DNA of 64,000 nt from Vanilla planifolia (lineage: Eukaryota > Streptophyta > Magnoliopsida > Asparagales > Orchidaceae): positions 3,657,527-3,721,526 of the forward strand of contig CM043870.1 in the NCBI GenBank assembly GCA_023846275.1. Direction: 5' to 3'. This document shows, piece after piece, positions 33,220 through 46,260 of the stretch (positions are counted from its first letter, which is position 1; every line of letters begins with the position of its first letter). Under the pieces are notes generated by a model. It was not told where the DNA came from and searched no databases. It saw nothing but the letters and a program-made list of their open reading frames with translations. The position numbers and the translations under genes are program-made.

Positions 33220-36200
33220 TCACAGAAACTGGAATGGAAGTTCTTCTCCCTGTCTTTGAACAGCTTTCACAGATGCAACTCTGGCTGCACTGGCTGCTTT
33301 GTTTGCAGCAGCAACTGCTTTGTTGACCTTGTCGTCGACCCTGGGCAAGTTGAATGCGCGCTCGGCAGCTCGTCGGGCTTGCTGCAAACAAGTGAAGTTC
33401 GTAAGGTTCCATTTGGCTTAGGGGTCTGTTGTTCATGCAATTGGTTCAGCTGAAGCAGAACAGAAAATGCAAGCAAGTGAAGTTTGTAAGGTTCCTTTTC
33501 ACTTGGGTCTGTTGGTAATGCATTTAGCTCAGCTGAGGCGAAACAGTAAAGCAAGCTGAACTAATGGTAGGATGGCATAAAAGGCGAAGTCAGGCTGTGG
33601 GTCGGGATGTGGGTCACGGGTCGACCTAAACACATACCCACCCTGCTATATGCTATCCACTACCACTTTAAACTTCGCCCAATCCTGTCCCAAATCCCTT
33701 CTCAGGTAACTTAAAAGCCACTCGAAGCAGATGCAATAAGCTTAAATTATTGAGTGAACATATAAATTTAGAAGACAAACCCTAGTTGCATATGACCCTT
33801 GAGCTGGGTTTTGATGAAAAAGTGTCCAACTGAAATGGAATTTAAAAAGAAACCTTTTGGCAATGTGCTTAAATCTGGATGCAAATAGTCACAATATTTC
33901 ACTTTTTTATAGATTTAGGTTTTCACATCTTATCACTTTTTGGAGAGAGATGAGTAAGATTACAAAATATGAGAAAGATCATAGAAATACTTGTAGATAT
34001 ATTATAGGAGAGTCTTTGGCCTTTTGTATTAATTTTTTTTTATATGTTAAACTTGCTAAATAGTAATATAAAGCATGAATTCCAATCCTACAAGTTGAAT
34101 TTTGAGAACCCTACCAACCCATTACAGGACAGATTAGATGGATAAAATGTGTATGGTTACAAATTATTGTCCCCATAAATCGCCTTGAACTTACATAATA
34201 ATATCATTAAACCAAGCACTTTCTTAAATAAAACTTCTCCATATGCACTCGTTTTTAGTCTTTCAAATATAATAACTTATCTATTTATAAACATGTTAGT
34301 AGTAATCATAGGAGACGATATCGCTTTTTATTAACATTTTTCATGGATTTTAAACATGGTAAAATAAAAAAAAATACTATGTTTTAGGAAGTTTACCTGA
34401 ACGGCATTAAGAACCTTTGAATGGCTCAGAGCAACGGGAGATGCAGAGCCTGTGTTTTCAGTACTCAGTACATTCAAGGCACCATTTTGCCAGTGGCCGG
34501 CCTGGGTCCCCCCATTCCTAAACGTGTACATGCCCAAGCCTTGTCTTCGACCTTCATGCCAAGCACCTTCATACTGATGTCCATTTCCAAAGAGATAAAC
34601 CCCAAATCCATGCATCTTGTCGGCAAAGTATTCTCCGGCATAGGTATCGCCATTCCTGGAAGAATAAAATAAGCATGCATGTAGTGTATGCAGCCAGATC
34701 AATTCATAGAGAAATTGAAACAGATGAAATTTTGTGAAGTAGCACGATGCATACACTTAACAGCAAAGGAGCAAGCTCAAATGGAATGCTTAGCATACAT
34801 TTGAACAAAAAATTAAGGATTTTTTTTAAATAAATTGCATATAATAGCAAAAAGGGAATTAGCGGTCCATTTGCCATTAAAACTTTTGATATGATTTGAT
34901 ATCCTGCCACTGACTTCAAAAATATGTTGAAACAATAATTCCATTAAAAAGATATTTGGCTTCCATATTGTTAGGTTTATGGCGATAGTTTTCAGCATAA
35001 AGATGCTCAAGCAACTGGTAAGCAGGAAGGAGAAAATTGTGGAGATTTAGCTTGTAAATCGCCATTTTAGATGCCATAAAGCAACTAATAAGCGGGATAA
35101 AAAAAATGTTATAGAGGCAATCAAATTTCAAATGATACAACAACAAAGTAAATAAAAGTCACTTTTTGCAAACAAAGCAGTACAATTTATTGTCAATTTA
35201 AATGCGGTAGTACAACGGTTCATCTTCCAGGAGTTAGACCAAGGCACTCTAGTTTAGACTAAGAGAAGAACTACAACGGCTTCTACAAGATTTGACTAAT
35301 CTACTTTGCTGCTGCTTTCATGAGATTTAGCTTGTTTCAGTTTAGTTCTGTTTTTGCAGTAGCCTTTTTTTTTTTTTTTTTTTTAGCATTGTTAGTTTTA
35401 CTTCACCTCAATTTGCATGAGGGTTATCATGTATTGTATTATTACTACAAAAGACATCCTGCTGAAGACCATGAGGTGCGGACCTCAAAAGCATTCTTTA
35501 TGGTTTGCAAAAGCATACATCGTAGTTTGCTTATGGAGTCCAAATTCAAATTTTTAGAAGATTTATCATGTTTTTTAAAATGGATTATTTGCATATAGAA
35601 CTGGATATATTCATCAGCTCAGAGAAGTCTCCACCTTGGGGATGAAACTCTATACAAAGCTTGCATGGCATAAGGTTGTAACCATTTCACATTGAATAAA
35701 AGTTTAGACACCCTTCAACTACACAACGATTAGATTTTTTAGTCAAATTCTTGTGATTGCAACTACAAGGCTCTGTAGGATGAGAGAATTAGATCCTATC
35801 CAATATCTTGAAGCACACATCTCTATTGTCCTCATCATCCACCTTGCAGTTTCTCGTGACAAACTCAAAAATTTAGGATTGAGCCCGATTCAAATTAGTT
35901 CATCATTTCTGCATCCATGACATCACCTCAACCACATGGGACAATTACCAAAGTTTTGGGGCAACGAAGGACATCTACATGCAAATCCGAGTAATTAGCA
36001 TTGTTTAGACCTCAGAAAATTTTACCTTGCCAATCTGTAAGAGTACAATATGTAAACTTCATGATTTGGGGAATCAAAATTTTATGATTTATACAAAATT
36101 CCTCAGATTACAGGCTTGGTTTAAATTTTAAGATTGCTAAACGGTATTCATGAATATTGTACTTTGCAAACCTGGATTTGTCGATCTGTGCATGTGGCAT

Positions 36201-39200
36201 AGATCATCTAATTGCCATGAAGAATTATAACCATTTTGTCTCTATCCCATGATCGGGCATGTTTGAAAGCAGACTGATCTAGTCCTAAGGTTCCTGTATG
36301 TGAGCCTTTTCTGGGAAAATTAACCATTTTAGATGGAATTATCTCCTTAAATTACATTTTCTGATTTTTTACATGATTTCCCAAGAAGATAATTGTTAAC
36401 ACTTGACAAATGTCGATCTAAACTATAAACCCACTTACATATTGCATCAACTGGCAGTTAGGGCTACATAATTGCATATTTCTGACAGTTGTTGATTTAC
36501 AATACTTGACATTTTAGAAATTTACATGCATAGGTCTTTAAGTTCGCCCATCCAGGTTTGTAACATCTTTGCACAGATTGTAGAATGCACAAGTGCCATG
36601 AATGTTGTCTAGAAACAAATGTGAAAAGTCATTTGTATCATCTTGAGGGAGAAGTGACACTTCAACTTTCACAAACAAGAGATAGGAAGTCACTTCAGGA
36701 TGTGTCTAGTAATCAATTAAAAGTCATACTTCTTAAATCATGTCACTTAATTACTTAGGAAGTTAGTGAAAGTGAGAGATCAAGAGTGACTATAGTCGCT
36801 ATGGTCAGTGAGGGGAAGATAGACATGGCAGTCCAACAAAGGTCTGGCAAAAATGGGTCTGAAGGCCATCGTCAACATATGCCCATAGGTCACCATCAGC
36901 AGTGGTATCATAACTGGCTTGGCAGCAATGGTCAACAACAATAATGGGAAATACAGTAAGGTAGAAGAGATTTTGACAATTTTAAAATAAAAGAAAAAAT
37001 ATCATATCATTTGGAAAGTGGCTTCTGCTCAAGATGAATGAAGTACATACAAGAGAAATCACTTACGGATGAAAAGTTGGGTGATATAGATGCAAGGTTG
37101 GATTATTAAAGAATTGTAAAACTGCCCTGTTAATAGGGTCAAACCCATAATCAATGAACATGGGAATCTTTTGGTTGATCCAAGCCCATTAGAGAATTGT
37201 AATTCAGAATGAAAGATCCTAGGGATAACTAAATTGGAAGCACCTACCCTTGATTGGAATTTGGACCTTCAGGTTTTTATTGATTGGGATACTAATATAG
37301 AGAGGAAGTTGACATCATACTATAACATACCCAAAGAGAGAAAATTCTAACTAGCAAAAGTTGAGCTTGTGTTCTAAAGTTGCATAATTTAGTCCTTGGT
37401 CTTCCTTGGTCTTTACCCTTGATCATAGTAAAAAGAGTCCAAGAATGTTGCATATGGATATTCATTCGAGTCATTCCTTCTCTAGCCAAAAGCAACGTTC
37501 GAACACTATTTAGCACTTCGAAAATCTCTTATGGTTCAAAGTCTGCCTCTGTTTTGTCAAGGGCTACCCAATTTCCATTTGTCCCTCGTAGAACATATCT
37601 CACCCACTTTAGTATCCAACAATAAAAGCTCTTCTTGAATACCAAGTAGCACTTGAAGGAATCTAGCAAGTTAACTACTCAAGAAAGGATCAACCTTTGG
37701 AGAGCCTTGCAACTATCACATAGCAACAGAGCACATTGATTTCTCAACTCAACTTTTTCGTAGCCAAAACTAATGTGGAGCATGTGAAGCTCCCTAAACT
37801 TATTAGGCGACATAAACGGATTTTTGTTAGCCTCTATCATGTTTTTTTGGGCTAACCTTTAGAGCTAACAACTTTTTATTTATTGCTCAAAAAACAAATC
37901 TACAAAATTCTCCTTCTTAATTAGTTGAGCAATACTCAAATACCATACATGTAAAAATGACAAATAAATTGGGAATGTATTTGAAAAATAAACTTAAAAA
38001 TTAGAATGATCAAAAAAGCACCTTATTAAACATTCTGTCATCACTTTGATCAAAGTGATTATTTAATTACATATTATTAAAATAATATCTTATGAAGAGA
38101 AAAATAACTATGAATAGCTTCATAAGAACACATTGACCATATTCTTCTAGAAAGCCTATTTATCAATGTGTTGTCAATTCAATAACAAATATATCTTCTT
38201 ACGAGATTATAATCATCATGAATTATAGAATTTTTATGTCATGCAAGATTCCAAAGGCTACACAACATGTTCTTCTAGAAGGCCTAATTCTCGATATGTT
38301 GTCAACTCAATAACAAATACATATTCTTATGAGGTTGTAGACATCATGAACTATAAATTTTTTATGTCATGCAAGATTCCAAAGGCCAGACAACAATAGG
38401 AGTTGAGGGAAGTAATGGAGTGAACAAATTCCAAGCTAGCTCTTGTGATGTACCATCTACAAAAGCTAAGTAGGTTTCCCATCCCAATTGAAATATGACT
38501 CAAAATGAAGTTGGAACATTTGCTTCATTAGATCCCACTTTGATGCAAGCTCCTTGTCTCTCTTAACAAGTTTTATCGACCTATTCTTCTAACGATTGTG
38601 GTGTGTTTGATTGTCCATGCCGTTACATCAGCTAGGAGGTCAAGAGTGTAGATGAGAGATTTTTCAATAAGCCTTTCCTACGAGACAAATTCATTGAGTA
38701 ACATCTTCACAAGATCCTCTAGGTATGGAATGGCATAGGCCTTCTCATCTTTTACCATTAACACAATTTTGAAGTAAAACCAATGATTAAAACATAGCAG
38801 ATTCTCCATTCCAATTTCAACAATGATTGTTTGGAACCTTTGTTTCCAACGAACTCTTACTTTAGACAATCTTAGGATAATTTATGTTCTCAAGGAATTG
38901 CAAACTACATTGAAACTAGTCTAGACTTCATAAGTACTTCTCAAAGAGCAGTTACATTAAGTCATTTCCACCACATTTGCAGCCAATTAAACCAGGATTA
39001 TCCTTATGCTCAAAGATGTAGACGAAATAACTTGTGTCTCAATCTTCTTCTTGAGATGGGTACCAAATCCCATCTAATTCGTTGTCAAAACCAATGAAAT
39101 CCAAGTTAATCAAGGGTAATCATCAACCCACCAAAAGCAATTGAAGACTTCATCACCTCACTAGAAGAATGAGAAAGCATATTGCAACAACATGAGTAAG

Positions 39201-42200
39201 GAAAAGAAACTCAATGAAATCTCAATGAGGCAAAATAAACATGAAAGATGATCTACATCACCCCCAAATTTATATATTTGACTCCTCAATAGTAACATGA
39301 CCCACAAAGAGCTCCACATTTTTTAAAGAGGTCTTTCTCCCTCCCTCAATTTTGTAATTGACCAACCAAACAAGTGTGATCACATATCAATCTCCAAGAA
39401 CTAGCAATCCTTCTCCATTATTTTGAGTAACATCTAGAAATTATCTATCATTCTCTCTTGTTTGGCCACTCAATAATCCAATATTTGAAGTAAACACATA
39501 ATTTTAGTTTCTCCAACCACGATATACCATCTATTTTTGCCAACTTAATAACAAAGCAAACTGGGCAAGAGTTTCAATTTGTGCTTACTTAGGATGAGAA
39601 AACGCTCAAAGATTAACTCGGATGAAGGTAACATTGGGCTTCCTTTAAACCCCTCCAATATCTCAAGGGGTCAATTTTTTGGAAAAACTTTCTCCATTTA
39701 TTTCAATTCCTAAAGATGTTCTCAGCTTGTTCAAAAGTATTTTCAACATCAACCTACGAGAAGGTATCAACAAAATTCTTGTTTCCCTACATTATAGCAA
39801 TTGCAATTCTATGCACGGCTTGAACACATCTCTTGTAGTCGTACCCATTGATAATTTTTTGGTGGCTATTGGAGTTGTTGTGAAGGTTGTCTCAAGAAAT
39901 CAAGCCTAACAGGGTGAATTCCTTTTGAATAATCGTAAAAGATGGCCTTTTAAATTGACAAGAATATAGACTAGGTTGTACCTCCCATTCTTTCTCCATT
40001 TCTTACATATTTGTCCAAACCTTAGCCATGAAGCTAGCCAAGAAATTATTCATCTCAAATTGGAACCATAAAAAATTTGGACTTATTTCTCTCTAAAGCT
40101 AGATCAACCAAATTTTGAAATTTTTGCTAAGAGTCAATTTCAATAGTCATATAAAGGTAGACACTAACTTTGGATAACCACATGAAAAATTTTTACAATA
40201 CATCATATTCCACATAAACAATGGTTGATAGGCCAAGGGAGAAATGAAATTAGATTGTCGACCCATCACAATCATAGCCATCCATTTCTCTAAAAGGGCT
40301 TAATGGAAGGATCAAATCACTTAGAACTCACACATTAAAAGTACAATTGACTATTTTTCAACACTTGATGTTCACTTTCTAAAAATTACAAAACTCTTTT
40401 CCAATAATTTCTTTGAACAATTCTCAGTAAGCAATTCTCACGCACCATTTCTCTGATAAGAACTCCAGGGATCATTCTCTAACATATTCAATCTCTTTGG
40501 AAGTTGAATCACATCAATAAAGGCAAGCATTTCTTTCAATCATCAAAAATCTTTAAAAACTTCAATAGTTATGCTAGGAGATAGCACCTTAGTTATCTCT
40601 AAATTCTGAGACACTAAATTTCATGGAATCTAAGATTGTATTATCTGACACAGAGAACAAGAAGTTTAATGCAAATCTCGCATAATTTTTTCTTTTACGT
40701 ATTTCTCATCAACAATACCAAAGCAGCATGCTACTTAAAATGCTTGAGAAATTGATTTCAAATGTATATGTTATAGATTTACATGAAGAATAAACACATA
40801 AGTAAAAGTACTAAAATTATAAAAGGTTTCCAATGTTCATAAGAATTAAAAAGAATATTTTAGAAGGGATTTTTTAATGATTAGAATAGAGCCTTAGAAA
40901 TTTTCACTGCAAACCTCAAAAAAGGTACATGCCAAAGAAGCATGTCCATTTAAGATACATAAGAAAGTTTGTTCAAATACATATACAATAAAAATCTATG
41001 AAAAGACTATGAGATTAGTTTCACTTTCAATTGTTTAGGTCTAATAGCTTATAAAGAATCAACAATATGACCAAGTGATCTATTTGAGTCTTTTCTCCCT
41101 TAATAAAAAAATTTGCACATCCACATCCAAATCCATATATAGGTAAGACAAATGGACAAATTAATAAGATATTGAATGACCATACCAAATTCATGAAAAT
41201 TTGAGTTTATTCGCATTATTTGGTGAGATGGAAAGGAAAAATCGCTCCTTATGGCTTGTGAGATACCTAAGAGGATATACACTAGTGTTACTATAGTTAG
41301 CTTGACCCTAACTCAAAAAGTTGAGTTTCTCTCAACAAAATAGAATTAACATGAGCAATACCCCAAACATTGGACCAATTACAACCCACATTAAGATAAT
41401 AGATGCATTAGTATTGCTCCTCTTATCTTAACTAATCTTTACTACTTTGTTATATTTTATTTCTTTTTAAACAAAATGAGTACATTTGAATCCAACAAGA
41501 GGAAGTGAATTTTAGATTTTTAAATATGTTTTGTTATTTATAGATCATATTTATTTAAAAAAAATTTCTAAAAATAATTTTACTTTTCTAAAGAACCTTA
41601 GTATTCAAATTTATATACATAATTTTTTACTTTTTATGACTAAAAAAATTAAAATTAAAATTAAAAATATATATTAAAATTTTTAAATGGTTTAGTTCAA
41701 ACTAAAACATACGTCTAACCCCAATCGATGTTAGAAAAAACACTATTATTAAGAAAATTACAATTTGAGATTTTTCTTTACAGATCACCTCCAACCTATT
41801 TGAGGTCTTTCCTTACAGTTCACCTCTAACCTATTTGAGGTTTTTTTTTACAATTCATCTCCAATCTACTAGCTTTTACGAGTTCAACTATAACAAAGGC
41901 TTTTGCAATCTCAACCCCAACTCGATTTTTATGAGATCAAACTGAACTCAAATTTTCACAAATATCAGGCTACTCAACCCAAAAAGATAAACAAAATTAC
42001 AGCAAGAAATAAATTTCCAATAAAGACATACAATATTTCCTATATTTGTTGATGAATAAAGCAAGGCACAAAGGCTCAAAAATATAAAGAGAAGTAGGCA
42101 AATCAATGTTTAGATGACTTAGGTTTGGTAAGAATAAGTTAGAATTTTTAATAATACTAAATTATAATGTGATACTAGAAGATTTTACACTAGTGAAGTA

Positions 42201-45200
42201 TCACATAGTACTTTGAGATCTTAAAATTTTATTCATGTTCATTAACCATTTCATTTGTAATAGTTAGGTTTTTATAAAAAAAAATTTGACAAGGAAAAAC
42301 TCCTTCATAAGATTTAGTCAAAATACTTAAAATATTCTTCCAAACGATTTATTCAACAGCAAAAAAATTAGTCATTAAGCCAGATCGACCAAAGCCATTG
42401 GATCCAATCGAAAAGGATCTAGACCGTTAGATTAGCGAATGTAAAAACAGATGAGTTATGGAAGAATAGATCAAGAAGCATTAAATCTAAGCCACCCGAC
42501 CAAGTCAAACAAGATCCGGGTCGATTCAAATTATTAACGATAAATTCAGGAATTATCTTAGTTGTATGATTAAACATGGATCGATCTGGGCCATCAAATC
42601 AAGGATTGCCAAATCAATCATGATCGTTCGATCATGCTAGTCGAATGGATGGTAAGATGGATAATGATCGTTGTTTAAAAGTTGGATGCAATCTCTATCA
42701 TTTGATCATAAAAATGTGCAATCGAACGATGCTGTCACTCGCGATTAGAAGCATACTGTTGCCAAAACTTTAGTCCCACGTTGCAAGAAATCAAACATGT
42801 TTGTTCTTTATATGAACTTTTGAACAACTGTAATGTGAATTGAAACATGGGGCTAGCTCACCCATTGTGAGCTTAGAATTTCATCACTTGGGTCACTCAT
42901 ATGTTTACAAGTGTACTCATGATTAATCGACCTGACCCATTGTATACTCAATTCGAGTTTTGTCTAACTAGATCTTTCCTTTGCATTACCACAACTGAGT
43001 TTAGGACTGCACCCTAACCAATATCAGGTTCGACCTAAGTTGGTTTCAAAGCTCTCTTGACCCAAGGCATTCCCATGCCCTCTCGAGCTTGATCGACCCA
43101 TATACTTCATACTTGGGCTATGCTTGGGGTGTTGGCATAAGATATTTCTTTTCCTTTTTAATTATAAAAATTTAGCATAATTATTTTTTTCCAATTTAAC
43201 AAAAATTTAACAATTAACCTAACATAAAATTTAATACATAATTAAGATTTAACAAAGAAAAAGATTAAATGATTGAAAAATAAAATCATATATGTTTTCT
43301 AAATTAAAAAAAGATTTCAACACTTTGGATATTTAAATAGAATTTGAAAGAATTTAAATGAAAAGAAGAATCTTATAATTTATAATCAATATTCTATTTC
43401 ATAACAAAAAAAATATTTTCAAAATTGATGTTTTGAAACTTGTTGAATACTCTAATTTGCTTTAAATATCATTAATTTATTATCTTCAAAAGTGTATCAC
43501 TTGTTTTTTATAACTGAACTTGATTCACATTAAGCAAATCCATTAGAAAAAAATATTAAATATTTATAACTTGACTTATCAAACACAAGAGTGACACTTT
43601 TTACATTTGAAAAAATATTTATTATTGTTCTTATTTTATCTCAATATTATGATTGTTAACATCTATGATATTAGCTTTTCACAAAATAAATAAGTTTTTT
43701 TTGTTGGAGATTATAAGGTAAGGAATGGATCTAAGGATGCTTTTATAATTTCCAAAATTATGTTGATACTTTTTTGCTAAAGCACATATCGAAATTTTAA
43801 GAAGATACTATTTATGACGGTTTTGAATTTGGATCAATTGTAAATTTAAATCAACATATTCATCAACTTAAAGATGCCACCAACTTGAGTAAGAAAGTCT
43901 ATAAATAACTTGTACGACAAAGGATTATAATAATATCTTAATGAATGAAATTTTGAAGCCTTGCATAGAATTCTTGTGGAATTGACTGTATAGCCTAGTG
44001 GAAGGATATAAGGAGTTCCAAGTGGAAAAATGATATATATGTTACATTGATGCTTCATTCTTTGTCATTTTCATCTTCCTCCATTGTTCGTGATTTCTCA
44101 AGATCATCTCAAAAGTTATAGTTTCACATTTAATACAAGTTTATTCTAGATTTTCAAATCTCTAACATCACTACAATAGCCTCGATTGATTCCCAACATT
44201 TAGAGGCAACTGATGGCATCCCATAGCAAATCCACTTGCATTGTTTACATTTAAAAAGCCATATATTATATTTATGAAAACATACCTCATGGTGCAAATC
44301 ATACTTTATCATTCGGATAATCTGCACTTTACGGTTTATACAAAATTCCATAATTTTAGTTGATTTTAGATATAGATTGCTAAGTGCATTGGGATTCGTC
44401 ATCATGAAACTTCCAAAACCCATTTTTCTTTATTCATGTGGACAGGCATGCCTGATAGCAAACTTATTTGTTGCCAAGGTTCCTACTACGTGAGTGTCAT
44501 TCCATAAATATAAAGCATTTTATTTGGATTTGTTTCTCTAAATTGTAATCTTTCTGAGTTTTTACAAGATTTTCTTAGAAGGTAATTGCTAATCCTTGAG
44601 CAATGCCAATCAAAACTATAAACCCCCTTCCATTACCCATCAAATGGCAAAGAATTGACATAAAGCAAGAAAACAAAAAACAAACACACAGCATGCTATC
44701 AGATATCCTACTGCACCAACAAACCCCATGGCAAGGTTAAGAACTTCATATGAGCATACTCTCATCTCATAAATAGCTAAAAGCATCTGCTAGACTAACA
44801 TGTCATGCAATTCCGAGAAGAAAATGACAAAAAATTAATGCACTTTAATCTAGCAAAAAAGCAACAATAAGCAAAAGAACAAAACAATTCAAGAAATTAC
44901 CTGAAATGATAATGCCCAAGGCCATGTTTGATGCCCCACTTAAACTCGCCGACATATCTGCTCCCATCATCACAAGTGTGTGCTCCATATCCATGACTCT
45001 GACCATTAGACCATTCCCCCATATATGCATCTCCTGTAAAGAAACGATACACACCAAAGCCATGCCTCAGGCCATTCCTATATTGCCCCCTATATTGGCT
45101 CCCTCTGGCCCAGGTTTCAATTCCATAACCATCATATTTACTATCAACCCAATCCCCCTCATACCTCCCGCTCATGTAATAGTAGTAGACTCCACTCCCA

Positions 45201-45931
45201 GAGCATTTTCCCTTATGGACTTCGCCCTCAAAAACGTCACCATTACTGTAGACCTGGACAGAGAACCCCGAAGCAGTGAAACTGTCAGCTTTCGGCTTGT
45301 CATTGGGTGAGCCAATGGACCATAGAACAGGGCGAGGTCTAAGGCGGTGGTACCGAGGAAGAAGGGATGAGGAGCGTGAGAGCAGTAGGCGAAGGGAGGA
45401 GAATGAGAACAGGTTAAGGGAAAGAGAGAGTAGAAAGAGGACAATAGAGGAGAAAACCAAGGCCGAGAAGAAGTCAAGGAGAAAGGAACGGTCAGACGAG
45501 GTGGAGTATGAGGAGAAGCAGACAAGAACAAAGTACAGAAACGGGAAGGAGAGGAGAAGCACGACGCGGAGACGTAAGTGGATCCTGCGGAAAAAAAGGC
45601 GAAGTGAAGAACAAGTCGTGGAAGAGAAGGGAAGGCGAAGAAAAACGCGGCGGGGAGACGAGACTGGGGGACGGCTGGAGGAGATAGGGCGGCACTGCGT
45701 GGCTCCTCCGATGGCAGCGGAGACAGCTGCCGGATGGTTCACTACAGGGCGCTTATGCGGTGTGGACGCCAGAGGAAGGCCATGTACGGTTTCCGGCGTA
45801 GGTTGCAGGGCATACCCATAATCAGCGCTAGGGTTGGAGATGTGGATTTGAAGGAGAGGGAGCGGACTGAAATCGGCGGAGAACCCAACGCTTTCCTCGC
45901 CGATCTGGGCCTCTGATTTCTTCAGATGCAT
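33220..45931 (-). CDS. Two-TM protein with eight MORN repeats, three exons
   Basis: Exons on the minus strand are 45931-44901, 34655-34397 and 33381-33220 (483 aa), with GT-AG borders and in-frame joints (AG/G at the first, phase 0 at the second). Residues 1-100 are low complexity with SADYGYALQPTPETV near 35-49. Hydrophobic segments at about 121-141 and 152-177 are likely transmembrane helices. From 228 to about 397 run eight MORN repeats of about 23 aa (for example YEGDWVDSKYDGYG, YRGQYRNGLRHGFG, YAGEYFADKMHGFG, YEGAWHEGRRQGLG). The repeat array is cut by the 10.2-kb intron between repeats 5 and 6. The Ala-rich tail, QARRAAERAFNLPRVDDKV onward, is probably a coiled helix. The layout matches plant proteins often annotated as SET7/9-like MORN proteins (Arabidopsis At1g21920/At1g77660 type). 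No SET or PIP5-kinase catalytic domain is present, so a methyltransferase label would be wrong. A membrane or lipid scaffold role is inference. Confidence 0.9.
33383..33553. repeat. 85-bp tandem duplication of the last-intron acceptor region (MORN gene)
   Basis: Two adjacent copies, about 33383-33470 and 33471-33553, share AAGTGAAGTT(C/T)GTAAGGTTCC, GGTCTGTTG and TCAGCTGA(A/G)GC. They begin at the splice acceptor of the last exon. The upstream copy, in transcript sense, ends CTTGCAT instead of TTTGCAG, so it lacks the acceptor AG. Confidence 0.85.
35990..36440. repeat. Intron repeat, copy 1 of a pair (partner 44220-44640)
   Basis: Shares with 44220-44640, in the same orientation, TTTATACAAAATTCC, AGATTGCTAA followed by a short gap and CAT/GCAT, GGTTCCT, TTACA..ATTT..TTAGAAG or CAAGAAG, AATTG.TAA and AAACTATAAACCC. 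The two copies flank an 8-kb block of the intron. Divergence is considerable. Confidence 0.6.
38142..38397. repeat. 128-bp tandem duplication in the MORN intron
   Basis: Two head-to-tail copies share TTCTTCTAGAA, GTTGTCAA(T/C)TCAATAACAAATA, CTTA(C/T)GAG and TTTTTATGTCATGCAAGATTCC. They differ by roughly one base in eight. Confidence 0.85.
41770..41870. repeat. 35-bp minisatellite, about 2.7 copies
   Basis: The unit CACCTC(C/T)AACCTATTTGAGG plus a T-rich spacer ending TTACAG recurs at 41786 and 41821, with a partial third at 41856. Confidence 0.85.
44220..44640. repeat. Intron repeat, copy 2 of a pair (partner 35990-36440)
   Basis: See the partner for shared blocks. This copy lies close to the donor end of the intron and the partner nearer the acceptor. 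An early intron duplication or repeats carried by an inserted segment are both possible. Confidence 0.6.
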
Positions 45932-46260
45932 ACGGAGACTTTCCTGACAACTTGCAACCGCCGCATGAGGTCAACCCGGCTTAAACCTATTCTTGCTTCC
46001 AGCTCCTTGTTCACAATATCTTCTTATTCTTCCTCTGGTCTCCTCTTCTCTTGTTCCTTCTCGTTTCCAAGAAAGCGATCGACTCGTTTGTTGTGGATAA
46101 GCGGGACAGCGGATTGGAAGAGACTCTTCGGGTAAACTGCGGATTTAACCTTGACGAGGATAAAAAGAGGAGGCTGAGAGTTAAAAATGGGCTGGTGGCC
46201 GGAGAACCCCTCAGCAATTTTTTTTTTAAACAATTTCAAGGATTAAATAAATAGAATAAT
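45932..46260 (-). other. Probable 5' UTR/promoter of the MORN gene
   Basis: Just upstream of the ATG the base composition is mixed and pyrimidine-rich in transcript sense, then turns sharply AT-rich beyond 46240. Overlapping ORFs on both strands lack domain features and are probably chance. No certain TATA element can be chosen. Confidence 0.35.

Larger units (their letters stand above)
34656..44900 (-). other. 10.2-kb first intron of the MORN gene
   Basis: Donor CAG/GTAATT at 44901/44900 and acceptor TTCCAG at 34661-34656 (minus strand). It is AT-rich and stuffed with diffuse repeat sequence. I recognised no intact element and no gag, pol or transposase motif in 36500-44200. ORFs at 37292-37625, 38678-38869 and 39679-39909 are short and unrecognised. 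Structured parts are listed separately. Confidence 0.6.

Noticed and set aside
33100-33453. Plus-strand ORF of 117 aa with Cys-rich segments
   Set aside because: Antisense to the last MORN exon and its tandem-duplicated acceptor region.
36500-44200. Possible retroelement polyprotein in the MORN intron
   Set aside because: I read both strands for gag, RT, integrase, DUF4283 and transposase motifs and found only vague similarity, so no element is claimed.
45276-45821. 181-codon Arg/Glu-rich ORF on the plus strand
   Set aside because: Antisense shadow of MORN exon 1. Its charge-rich composition mirrors the Leu/Ser/Arg-rich TM-region codons, and no domain is visible.
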